Assembly: GCA_003221985.1 (NCBI GenBank)
Contig: QHUQ01000156.1
Span: 1 to 20,928, forward strand
DNA length: 20,928 bases
Reading direction: 5' to 3'
Origin: Gemmatimonadota bacterium
GTDB taxonomy: Bacteria; Gemmatimonadota; Gemmatimonadetes; Gemmatimonadales; GWC2-71-9
In this document: positions 14,678-20,928 of the stretch, one piece after another
How positions within the stretch are numbered: position 1 is the stretch's first letter
Layout: every line of letters begins with the position of its first letter
Made by a program: the position numbers and the translations under genes
Notes under the pieces: model-generated
What the model was told of the DNA's origin: nothing
Databases searched by the model: none
What the model saw: the letters and a program-made list of their open reading frames with translations, nothing else

Positions 14678-15520
14678 ATGGATGCGATTCGGCGGCTGTG
14701 CGGATTTGCGGCGGGGCTGGAACGCCTGCTCGCCGCACGCGACGCCGCCGATCTGGATGCGACGTGGGACGAATTGAATCTGGGCCAGCTCGGATGGGAG
14801 GCGCTCGCCCTCGCGCGCCGTGCCAACACCGAAGCACTCGAGCCGACGCTCACGGCAGTGGATCGCCGGTTGCTCGCCGCGCTGGAGCGCGGTCGGGCGT
14901 TTCTCGATCCGCACATCGTCACCTTCCGCGTGCCCGAGCTCGAGCGTTGGCAGCATGCCGCGGCGGCCGCGCTCGTCGGCGCGCGCTGGGGTGTGGCGGG
15001 TCTGCGCACCGTCATCGCCGACACCCGGGCGCCGCTCGGTCGGCGCTATTTCGCATTTCTGGCACTTGCTGAACGCCACCCGAGGGACGCGTGGCCCCTC
15101 TTCGCGCGGTACCTGCAGACTCCGGGGGCGCACCACGCGTTTGTCGCGGCGGCCGTCGAAGCGGCGCGCTATTACCCCGGCCAGGCTCCCGATCTGATCG
15201 CGCTGTTCCAGCGCATCCGCGGCGACGAGATGCTGCGGCGCTTTCTCGCTCCCAAGATTCTCGAGTCGTTATACGTGCTCGACGACCCCGCGGCCCTTCC
15301 TCTTTATGAGCAGCTGCTCGTGGCGGGCCATACCGATCCCGATGCGGGACGCTGCGAGGTAACCCGCGCGCTGGTTGCGGTCCGCAAGCTCACGGGCCGC
15401 GTAGCGGCGAGCAGCAAGTTCGCCGACCCAGAGGAACCGGATGTCGTCCGCGCGCTCGATGAGGCCCAACGGGTTTTTGAGGAGGAACGAGACCGGCTGG
15501 AGCCGGTCGTGGTCATCTGA
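14678..15520 (+). CDS. Hypothetical helical protein, HEAT-like
   Basis: The frame encodes 280 residues from the ATG at 14678. A GTG at 14633 would add 15 residues of unlikely sequence, and neither has a Shine-Dalgarno. The protein is almost wholly alpha-helical and Ala/Leu/Arg-rich. The middle (residues ~90-240) consists of paired helices such as YFAFLALAERHPRDAWPLFA, FVAAAVEAARYYPGQAPDLI and ILESLYVLDDPAALPLYEQL, which resemble HEAT/ARM repeats. There is no signal peptide, cysteine motif or catalytic signature, so a cytoplasmic scaffold is a reasonable inference. It starts back-to-back with the binding-protein gene and converges with the hydrolase gene with an 8-nt overlap of the ends. No specific function can be assigned. 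Confidence 0.8.
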   Translation: MDAIRRLCGFAAGLERLLAARDAADLDATWDELNLGQLGWEALALARRANTEALEPTLTAVDRRLLAALERGRAFLDPHIVTFRVPELERWQHAAAAALVGARWGVAGLRTVIADTRAPLGRRYFAFLALAERHPRDAWPLFARYLQTPGAHHAFVAAAVEAARYYPGQAPDLIALFQRIRGDEMLRRFLAPKILESLYVLDDPAALPLYEQLLVAGHTDPDAGRCEVTRALVAVRKLTGRVAASSKFADPEEPDVVRALDEAQRVFEEERDRLEPVVVI

Positions 15521-16316
15521 CGAACGCCGCGAGCTTCTCGCGGTAGGCCTTCCCGCCCATGTCGTAGGTGTCGTTGTGGCCTGAGCCCTCGATCATCACA
15601 AACTCCACCGGACCGCCGGCCGCGGCGGCAACTTCACGGCCCATCGTGATCGGGACAAGCATGTCGGCCGTCCCATGAAAGATCAGCACGGGGCAATGAA
15701 TACGCTTGATGTGGTCGAGATTATCGAGGCCCAGCCGCACCAGGAAGCGCGGGAAGATCCGGTAATGGCGCGCGGCCATGCCGCGGGCGCTCGTGAACGG
15801 TGACTCGAGAATCAGACCGGCAACGTCGTGCGTGGCGGCGACGTGTGTGGCCACGGCGCTGCCGAGTGAGCGGCCGTAAACGAAGATGCGCTGCCGGTCC
15901 ACTTCGGCATGGCTGAGCAATGCGTTGTACGCCAGATCGCCCGCTTCGTAGATGCCCGCCTCGCTGGTGCGGCCGCCGCTTCCGCCGTAGCCGGGATAAT
16001 CGATCACGAGGAGTGCGGCGTTGGGGGGCCGGAATTCCCGGATAATCGGCCAGATGGCGGCGATCGTCTCGCCGTTGCCGTAGAACCAGAGCAGGGCGGC
16101 GAAGGGGCGGCGGGGGGCGGCGAGGGGCGGCAGATACCATCCAACAACCTTCGTACCATCGTGCATCATCAACTCGACGCGCTCGCCGTACCCCAGAGTC
16201 TGCGCGGGATCTGGTAGCGCTGCCCGCGGGGCCGGGAACGTGATTTTCTCCTGCAGCGCCCAGAGCACCACGCACAAGACGATGTAGAGCGCTGGAATGC
16301 CCCAAACGAGCGCCAT
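15513..16316 (-). CDS. Membrane-anchored alpha/beta hydrolase
   Basis: The 267-residue protein starts with one hydrophobic helix (residues ~4-21, IPALYIVLCVVLWALQ) that should anchor it in the membrane. The alpha/beta hydrolase fold follows. The triad is Ser150 in YGRSLGSA (GxSxG), Asp218 in HGTADMLVP and His247 in GSGHNDTYD, and WFYGNGE (~77-83) supplies the oxyanion region. It resembles BEM46/ABHD13-type serine hydrolases, whose substrates are largely unknown. The ATG at 16316 is chosen because it places the anchor at the N-terminus; the frame extends to 16493 but that part is antisense to the divergent gene. Only 23 bp separate its start from the ADP-ribosylglycohydrolase start, so both transcripts must be nearly leaderless. 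Confidence 0.88.
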   Translation of the reverse strand: MALVWGIPALYIVLCVVLWALQEKITFPAPRAALPDPAQTLGYGERVELMMHDGTKVVGWYLPPLAAPRRPFAALLWFYGNGETIAAIWPIIREFRPPNAALLVIDYPGYGGSGGRTSEAGIYEAGDLAYNALLSHAEVDRQRIFVYGRSLGSAVATHVAATHDVAGLILESPFTSARGMAARHYRIFPRFLVRLGLDNLDHIKRIHCPVLIFHGTADMLVPITMGREVAAAAGGPVEFVMIEGSGHNDTYDMGGKAYREKLAAFVR

Positions 16317-16339
16317 GGCCGGTGTTAGTTTGTGAGCCA

Positions 16340-17272
16340 ATGGACCGGGGGAACCCACAGCTGGTCTCTCGCGCGCGAGGCGCGTTGCTGGGCCTTGTCG
16401 CCGGCAATCAGCTGGGCGTCCCCACCGAGCATCTGGGCACGGCGGACGCGATACGCAAAGCCTTCCCGAATGGCGTGGTCGATCTCGCCCCACCCCCCAA
16501 GAACTCCCCCTACGACGACGATGCCGCGATGGCGCTGCTGCTCGGCGAATCGCTGCTGGCCTCGCAAGGGTTTGACGCCAACGATGTCGCGCGCCGCTGG
16601 GTGAAATGGATGAAGGTGGACGGCCGCGGCATCGGGATGACGACCAGGCGGGCGCTCACCTTGATCGATCGCGGCAAGGAGCCATTCGAAGCGGGCCGGC
16701 TCGCGAATCAGGAGAACCCGGGACGTGCCGCTGGCAACGGCAGCGTGATGCGCTGTATCCCGGTGGCGCTGCGCTACCATGATGATCTCGATCGCTTGAT
16801 TCGCGTGTCGACGCAACAGGCCGCGATCACACACGCCGACGAGCGGTGCACGTGGGGCGCTGCGGCGGTGAACCTCGCGGCCCGGGAGCTGCTGCACGGC
16901 AACATCTACTTCATCGATGAAGTGCTTCACAAGATGGGCGATCGCGCGCCCCGGGTGCTGCGCGAGGCGATCCATCGGGTGCCGCGTGAGTCGGAGGGCG
17001 ACCTGCCGATCGCGCGCGCGGGCGAGGCGGGATACGTCGTGCATTGCATCGAGATCGCATTCTGGTTCGTCACCCACGACCGCACGCTCGAGGACGCACT
17101 CATCTATCTCGCACAGGCGGGCGGCGACACCGACACCAATGCGGCCGTGGCGGGCGCCCTCCTGGGAGCGCGATACGGAGAAGTGTCGTTGCCCCCGCGC
17201 TGGATGGATCAGATAACAGGAGTGGAGGGAATCGCGCAGCTCGCCGAGCGTCTCGTCGCCGGCGCTATTTAG
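16340..17272 (+). CDS. ADP-ribosylglycohydrolase family protein (DraG/ARH-like)
   Basis: The 310-residue helical protein matches the family that removes ADP-ribose from proteins or small molecules using two metal ions. Motifs in order are RARGALLGLVAGNQLGVP at the N-terminus, the metal-binding Asp cluster SPYDDDAAMAL (Asp59-61), GNGSVMRCIPVAL, THADERCTWGAAAVNLAARE, and GGDTDTNAAVAGALLGARYG with Asp263 and Asp265. All catalytic acidic residues expected are present, and Asn267 replaces the more common Ile. No ADP-ribosyltransferase or nitrogenase genes are nearby, so the target is unknown. A GTG at 16322 is an alternative start giving six extra residues; ATG 16340 is preferred. It overlaps the following minus-strand gene tail-to-tail by 8 nt. 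Confidence 0.9.
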   Translation: MDRGNPQLVSRARGALLGLVAGNQLGVPTEHLGTADAIRKAFPNGVVDLAPPPKNSPYDDDAAMALLLGESLLASQGFDANDVARRWVKWMKVDGRGIGMTTRRALTLIDRGKEPFEAGRLANQENPGRAAGNGSVMRCIPVALRYHDDLDRLIRVSTQQAAITHADERCTWGAAAVNLAARELLHGNIYFIDEVLHKMGDRAPRVLREAIHRVPRESEGDLPIARAGEAGYVVHCIEIAFWFVTHDRTLEDALIYLAQAGGDTDTNAAVAGALLGARYGEVSLPPRWMDQITGVEGIAQLAERLVAGAI

Positions 17273-17792
17273 GCTTCGGTTTCGGGGAGGGGCGGGGGCG
17301 ATAGCGCGCAATCCGGGCCAGTACGTCACGGTCGTTGAGCGTAATCGAGATCACGCGCCACCCACGACCGCCTCGCCAGTTGAGCCGGATGAAACGCCGG
17401 CCTTTGGTCCACTCCCACATACTGCGCTCGCGGCGCTGCGGGACACCCAGGTGCCTGCGCATGTCGTCCTGCGTCCGCCCCACCAACGCGACTTTCCCCG
17501 AGTCCACGAACGAGATGACCGACGCCAGTCCCTCGATGACGTTCGCGCTCAAATAGAAACGCGCGCTATCGACCGGATCCCGCACACGGACGCCGCAGTC
17601 CATGACCTGTGCCGTCTGGCGCATCGTTTGGCACGCCAGGATGTCGTCGTGGCTCTGGGCGAGGGCGCGCGCCTGGGCCGCAAAATCCCGATATGACATG
17701 CCTGGGCTGAAGCCGCGATACGCGAACGGGCGGAGTGCTGAGGCAGCGGGCGCCGCCTGGATGAGGAGCAGGAGGAGGAAGCCAGGAGTCAT
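17265..17792 (-). CDS. Exported protein of unknown function
   Basis: The 175-residue product begins with a signal peptide (residues 1-20, MTPGFLLLLLIQAAPAASA), so it should be periplasmic. The mature part has FAYRGFSPGMSYRDFAAQAR and a cysteine pair in ACQTMRQTAQVMDCGV that could form a disulfide. A beta-like half follows (SARFYLSANVIEGLASVISF, RFIRLNWRGGRGWRVISITL). It ends in a basic Pro/Lys tail (PRPSPKPKPK). I do not recognise the family. The ATG at 17792 is chosen over an in-frame start at 17813 because TATATT lies 5 nt upstream of it, as in a leaderless transcript, and because the signal peptide then starts correctly. It lies downstream of the cold-shock gene but behind that gene's terminator. 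Confidence 0.72.
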   Translation of the reverse strand: MTPGFLLLLLIQAAPAASALRPFAYRGFSPGMSYRDFAAQARALAQSHDDILACQTMRQTAQVMDCGVRVRDPVDSARFYLSANVIEGLASVISFVDSGKVALVGRTQDDMRRHLGVPQRRERSMWEWTKGRRFIRLNWRGGRGWRVISITLNDRDVLARIARYRPRPSPKPKPK

Positions 17793-17797
17793 GCGCC

Positions 17798-17803
17798 AAT
17801 ATA
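17798..17803 (-). promoter_or_regulatory. -10 element TATATT for a leaderless transcript
   Basis: TATATT on the minus strand is followed by five bases and the ATG at 17792. That places the predicted transcription start at or next to the start codon. No clear -35 box is seen, so the call rests on the -10 and its spacing. Confidence 0.4.
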
Positions 17804-17805
17804 TG

Positions 17806-17838
17806 AAAAGCAAACGGGCCCGGTGTGACCCGGGCCCG
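17806..17838 (-). terminator. Intrinsic terminator after the cold-shock gene
   Basis: Arms 17815-17823 and 17830-17838 (CGGGCCCGG with its complement) pair perfectly over 9 bp around a 6-nt loop. On the minus strand the stem is followed by TTTGCTTTTC. It lies 17 nt downstream of the cold-shock gene stop. Confidence 0.8.
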
Positions 17839-17854
17839 CCTGCCTGAAACTGAT

Positions 17855-18055
17855 TCAGACCTTGCGAACGTTCTGCGCTTGCAGCCCCTTTGGACCCTGG
17901 GCCACGTCGAACTCGACGTTGTCTCCCTCGGCGAGGCTGCGGAAGCCCTCCGCCTGGATCGCTGTGAAGTGGACGAACACGTCTGGACCCGACTCCTGCG
18001 CGATAAAGCCAAAGCCCTTCGCGTCGTTAAACCACTTCACCTTACCCTTAGCCAT
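17855..18055 (-). CDS. cspA: Cold-shock protein (CspA family)
   Basis: The 66-residue protein is a single cold-shock domain that binds single-stranded RNA and DNA and melts secondary structure. Seen are the start [16 protein letters not shown] with the RNP1 motif (13-18), RNP2 VFVHF (26-30), and the family ending [21 protein letters not shown]. Length is typical. The ATG at 18055 has AGAGG about 10 nt upstream. A strong promoter (-35 TTGACA at 18237-18242) gives a leader of about 150 nt with two stable hairpins. This is much like the long structured leaders of cold-regulated csp genes, and an intrinsic terminator follows the gene. Which csp paralogue this is cannot be told. Confidence 0.96.
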   Translation of the reverse strand: MAKGKVKWFNDAKGFGFIAQESGPDVFVHFTAIQAEGFRSLAEGDNVEFDVAQGPKGLQAQNVRKV

Positions 18056-18213
18056 ACTGTTCTAACCTCTGCACAATGGGGCACGGCCCCGGACTGGATC
18101 GACCCAGGCCACCGCGGCCTGGGACGGGCTCAAACAAAAATCCGCGAGACAGATGGTCCTCGCGGAAGCGCAGACAGCCGGTGACGGTGCCACGTATGCT
18201 TGAACCGCGGGCA
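18056..18213 (-). promoter_or_regulatory. Structured 5' leader of the cold-shock gene with an attenuator-like hairpin
   Basis: Transcription from the promoter at 18214-18242 would start near 18207 and give a leader of about 150 nt. It contains TCCGCGAG paired with CTCGCGGA (18142-18149 with 18160-18167, 8 bp, 10-nt loop), followed on the minus strand by TTTTT, the shape of an intrinsic terminator. A second 8-bp hairpin, CCCAGGCC with GGCCTGGG, lies at 18104-18124. Long structured leaders control cold-shock genes in other bacteria; regulation here is inferred. Confidence 0.55.
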
Positions 18214-18242
18214 AAAGTATGGAACACGCTCAGGCGTGTCAA
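18214..18242 (-). promoter_or_regulatory. Cold-shock gene promoter TTGACA-N17-TACTTT with a palindrome in the spacer
   Basis: A perfect -35 TTGACA (18242-18237), exactly 17 nt and a -10 TACTTT (18219-18214) make this the best promoter in the window. The spacer contains the inverted repeat ACACGC-CTGA-GCGTGT (18239-18224), whose place between the boxes is typical of an operator. Confidence 0.7.
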
Positions 18243-18356
18243 TCTGAGCGCGTTTCGCCCGATAGCGACACTATAACAACATCATCACAGCACTTCTCGT
18301 AAGGGTCCCAGCGCTCAAGTACATTCCGGGCCCGTCCTCCGGTCCAAGGAACGCCG
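18243..18356 (+). other. Upstream region of the M1 peptidase gene
   Basis: Between the divergent cold-shock promoter and the peptidase start no gene is seen. The + strand has a TATAAC at 18272-18277 without a good -35, so the peptidase promoter is not settled. An AAGGA sits 6-7 nt before the ATG at 18357. Confidence 0.4.
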
Positions 18357-20810
18357 ATGCGCCTTACGCTCTCCCTGTTCGCAGCGTGCTGTGTCGTCAC
18401 CACCTCGCTCGCCGGCCAGTCCAACGTCGAGCGGATGGCCAACGACCACTACACCCGTTCGCATGACTACGACCTGATTCATCAGCGGATCGAGGTCTCG
18501 CGATTCGACTGGGATTCGACGTCGTTCGACGGGAAGGTCGCGACGACACTCGTCTCGCGTCGAGCGGGACTCGATTCGGTCATCCTAGACGCGGGTGCCA
18601 AGCTCGTGATCAGCCGCGTCTCCGGCGGGGGCGGAGCGGGCGGGGCCACCCTGCGCACCGCGCGCCATGGCGATACCCTCGTCGTGTACCTGGTGCGGCC
18701 GATTGGCTTTGGGGACACGGTCCGTTTCACTGTCACCTACCACGGTGTGGTGGAGAGCGGCCACGGCCTCACATTCATCGATTCCGAGGGCCGGCCGCAC
18801 CGCCCGCGCCAGATCTGGAGCCAGGGCGAGGACCACGACAATCACTACTGGTTCCCCACCTACGACTTCCCCAATGACAAGATGACGTGGGAAGTGGTGG
18901 CCACCGTGCCCAAGGGAATGATGGCCGTCTCCAATGGCCGCCTCATCTCCGACGCCACCGCCCGAGACGGTTCGCGCACGCTTGACTGGCTGCAGGACAA
19001 ACCATCCGCCACCTATCTCGTCTCGCTTGTCGTAGCTCCGCTCGTGAAAATCCACGACACGTGGCGTACGGTCCCCGTGGATTACTACGTGTACCACGAA
19101 GACTCCGCCCTGGCGCGGCCGCTGTTCAAAATCACGCCCGATATGATCGATACGTACTCGCGCCTCACCGGCATCAACTACCCGTGGGCCAAGTATGCGC
19201 AGACCACCGTGGCCGACTTCTTCGGCGGCATGGAAAACGTCAGTGCGACCACGCTCGTTGACTGGCTACCAGGCCCGCGTGACTACCAGGACCGGCCGTG
19301 GTATCCCTGGATTCTGATTCCGCATGAGCTTTCGCATCAGTGGTTCGGCGACTACGTCACCACCGAGAATTGGGCCAACATGTGGCTCAACGAAGGCTTC
19401 GCCGAGTTCATGCCGGGTCAGTACTGGGAGCAGAAGGCCGGCGCCCACCTGGCCGAGGATTATTACCTCGACGAGTACGACCAATTCATGCAGATCGACC
19501 ACCAACGGCGGATGCCGCTCGCGTCGCTCGGCTCGAACAACATCTACCCCAAGGGCGCGCTCGTCCTCAGGATGTTGAAGCAATACCTGGGCGACCAGCG
19601 CTTCTGGGCGTCGGTGCACCGCTATCTCGTCGATCACGCCTTCGACAACGCCACCACCGATGACGTGCGGCAGGCCGTGCTCGACGCCACCGGCGAGAAC
19701 GTCGACTGGTTCTGGGATGAATGGATCTATCAGGCGGGCTACCCGGAGTTTACGGTCAGCGCGAAGTACGATTCCAGCGCGTCCACCGTCTCGCTCGTTG
19801 TGCAGCAGACGCAGCAGGATTCCTCCAAGGCGGACAGCACCGGCCTGCGCTTTACGACGCCCGCGGTGTTCCGCATGCCAGTCACCGTCCGCGTCGGTAC
19901 GGCGTCAGGCGACGTCACGGCGCGCGCGCAGCTGTCGCAGCGCCAGGACACGATCGTGGTGCGCGATGTGAAAAGCGCGCCCACCATGGTGATCTTTGAC
20001 GACGGCAACGCGATCCTCAAACAGCTCAGCTTCGATCAGCCAACCGCGTGGCTCGCGACGCAGCTGCAGCGCGATCCCGATTTATGGAACCGCCATTGGG
20101 TGATTGCCCAGCTCAGCCAGCGGCCGACCGAACCGGCGGCCGCGGCGGCTGTGGTCCAGGCCGCCACCGGCGCCGATTACTTCCTCACCCGTGCAGGCGC
20201 GGCTACTGCCCTCGCCGCCTTCCCCCCGGCCACGGCGCTCCCCGCGCTGCAGACCGCCCTCAAGGACACCTCGGCACAGGTCCGCGCCGCGGTGGTCGAA
20301 GCACTCGGCGAGCTGGGCGGCGCGCAGGCCGCGACGCTCGCGCGCCAGGCTTGGACCAGCGACTCGAGCGACGCCGTGCGCGCTGCCGCGGTGACGGCGA
20401 TGGCCCTCACCGATTCGGCCGGTCGCCGCTCCGTCATCCTCCGGGCGCTGCGCACGCCCTCCTACCGGGACGCCATCCAGAACGCAGCGTACCGCGTCAT
20501 CGCCCGCACAGGCGATACGACTCTCGTGGATTCCGTAGACGCACGCGCCGGCGATCAGCGGTTCGCGGTACACGTCCTGGCGGCGCTCGCGAGCCGGGGC
20601 AACACCCATGCGCTCGACCTGTTGGTGAAACGGCTGGACGACGAACGCCCCTATCTGCGGCGCTGGGCGCTCGAGGCGTTCCGCTTCTCCCTGCGGCGCG
20701 ACATGGCGCAGTCCAAGCTGCAATCCGTGAGTGCAGGACTCCGCTTCGCCGACACCAAGCAGGCCGCCGCAGAGTTGCTGCAGCAGTGGCAGAAGCTATT
20801 GCAGAATTAG
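18357..20810 (+). CDS. Exported M1-family metallopeptidase with C-terminal HEAT-like repeats
   Basis: The 817-residue protein starts with a signal peptide (residues 1-19, ending SLAG), so it works in the periplasm or outside. An N-terminal beta domain is followed by the M1 catalytic domain. It has the aminopeptidase motif GGMEN (290-294, Glu293), the zinc site HELSH (323-327) with the third ligand Glu346 in WLNEGFAEF, and the catalytic Tyr397 in NNIYPKGAL. All key residues are present, so it is probably an active zinc aminopeptidase. From ~560 to the end the protein is made of paired helices typical of HEAT repeats (for example QVRAAVVEALGELGG), a combination seen in other M1 proteins. The start has an AAGGA Shine-Dalgarno. 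It ends 11 nt before a convergent gene. Confidence 0.93.
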   Translation: MRLTLSLFAACCVVTTSLAGQSNVERMANDHYTRSHDYDLIHQRIEVSRFDWDSTSFDGKVATTLVSRRAGLDSVILDAGAKLVISRVSGGGGAGGATLRTARHGDTLVVYLVRPIGFGDTVRFTVTYHGVVESGHGLTFIDSEGRPHRPRQIWSQGEDHDNHYWFPTYDFPNDKMTWEVVATVPKGMMAVSNGRLISDATARDGSRTLDWLQDKPSATYLVSLVVAPLVKIHDTWRTVPVDYYVYHEDSALARPLFKITPDMIDTYSRLTGINYPWAKYAQTTVADFFGGMENVSATTLVDWLPGPRDYQDRPWYPWILIPHELSHQWFGDYVTTENWANMWLNEGFAEFMPGQYWEQKAGAHLAEDYYLDEYDQFMQIDHQRRMPLASLGSNNIYPKGALVLRMLKQYLGDQRFWASVHRYLVDHAFDNATTDDVRQAVLDATGENVDWFWDEWIYQAGYPEFTVSAKYDSSASTVSLVVQQTQQDSSKADSTGLRFTTPAVFRMPVTVRVGTASGDVTARAQLSQRQDTIVVRDVKSAPTMVIFDDGNAILKQLSFDQPTAWLATQLQRDPDLWNRHWVIAQLSQRPTEPAAAAAVVQAATGADYFLTRAGAATALAAFPPATALPALQTALKDTSAQVRAAVVEALGELGGAQAATLARQAWTSDSSDAVRAAAVTAMALTDSAGRRSVILRALRTPSYRDAIQNAAYRVIARTGDTTLVDSVDARAGDQRFAVHVLAALASRGNTHALDLLVKRLDDERPYLRRWALEAFRFSLRRDMAQSKLQSVSAGLRFADTKQAAAELLQQWQKLLQN

Positions 20811-20821
20811 TACTTACGAGG

Positions 20822-20928
20822 CTACTGCTGGCTGATCGCCTTGGTACTGTCCGGCTTGAGCGCATTGCGGAAGGCCAGCAACGCATCGTCGTAGTTCTTC
20901 AGCCGCGTCGTCAGCGTTCCGGCCACAG
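20822..20928 (-). CDS. C-terminal end of a TPR-like protein, 5' part outside window
   Basis: Thirty-four codons before a TAG at 20822-20824 are open to the window edge on the minus strand. The readable piece includes TTRLKNYDDALLAFRNALKP, which has the YDDALLAFRNALKPDS pattern of a tetratricopeptide repeat second helix, and ends KAISQQ. Composition and position tail-to-tail with the M1 gene support coding. The function cannot be told from this fragment. Confidence 0.6.
   Translation of the reverse strand, partial: VAGTLTTRLKNYDDALLAFRNALKPDSTKAISQQ

Noticed and set aside
16317..16493. N-terminal extension of the alpha/beta hydrolase
   Set aside because: The extension is Arg/Pro-rich antisense of the divergent gene and would bury the membrane anchor 60 residues inside.
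16325..17329. 334-codon open frame on the minus strand
   Set aside because: It is antisense to the ADP-ribosylglycohydrolase gene, whose family motifs are clear.
20082..20723. 213-codon open frame on the minus strand
   Set aside because: It is antisense to the HEAT-like C-terminus of the M1 protein, which has consistent repeat structure on the + strand.
1..20928. tRNA, rRNA, CRISPR arrays, insertion sequences and phage genes
   Set aside because: None was seen: no spaced direct repeats, no cloverleaf-like ends and no transposase or integrase motifs. Reading by eye cannot fully exclude a small ncRNA.

Overview
This is a GC-rich, densely packed bacterial chromosomal window with many genes overlapping head-to-tail or tail-to-tail. 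It carries housekeeping genes (hemE, ferrochelatase, transketolase, signal peptidase I, infA, cold-shock protein) and no phage, transposase, tRNA, rRNA or CRISPR. The coproporphyrin-dependent haem route, TolB-like exported propeller proteins, an exported M1 peptidase with C-terminal helical repeats, and starts with few Shine-Dalgarno sequences would fit Gemmatimonadota or a neighbouring diderm phylum. That placement is an inference from gene content, not from a marker search.

Layout. (1) 1-3919, + strand: four overlapping genes, chdC/hemQ (5' end outside the window, fused to a Rieske domain), hemE, cpfC/hemH and cgoX/hemY. With hemE supplying coproporphyrinogen III, these cover the final steps to haem b. 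The cgoX product is about 100 residues short in the middle. (2) 3894-6414, - strand: a three-gene coupled operon with an SsuE-like FMN reductase, a RimK-like ATP-grasp ligase and an SsuD/SfnG-like flavin monooxygenase. A terminator-like hairpin sits directly on its ribosome-binding site. I do not recognise this combination, and it is the best candidate here for an undescribed pathway. (3) 6636-8941, -: transketolase preceded by a coupled 106-residue unknown. (4) 8942-9088: a cluster of three short palindromes followed by a promoter. (5) 9089-10842, +: an exported TolB-like propeller protein and lepB, converging across an inverted repeat on infA and a small zinc-ribbon gene (10898-11392, -). 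(6) 11480-12000, +: an 86-residue unknown and a truncated-looking gene that runs into the 3' end of a chemoreceptor. (7) 11960-14612, -: a periplasmic binding protein gene overlapping, in another frame, a chemoreceptor that lacks its first membrane helix. These may be one split sensor gene. (8) 14678-17272: an unknown helical protein, a membrane-anchored alpha/beta hydrolase and an ADP-ribosylglycohydrolase-family enzyme. (9) 17265-18242, -: an exported unknown and a cold-shock gene with a strong promoter and a structured leader of about 150 nt. (10) 18357-20810, +: the M1 aminopeptidase-family protein; 20822-20928, -: the C-terminus of a TPR-like protein running off the window.

Most genes have recognisable family motifs. 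The main uncertainties are the start codons, which often lack Shine-Dalgarno sequences, and whether the anomalies in cgoX, the chemoreceptor and the 11796 gene are biological or come from sequencing or assembly.
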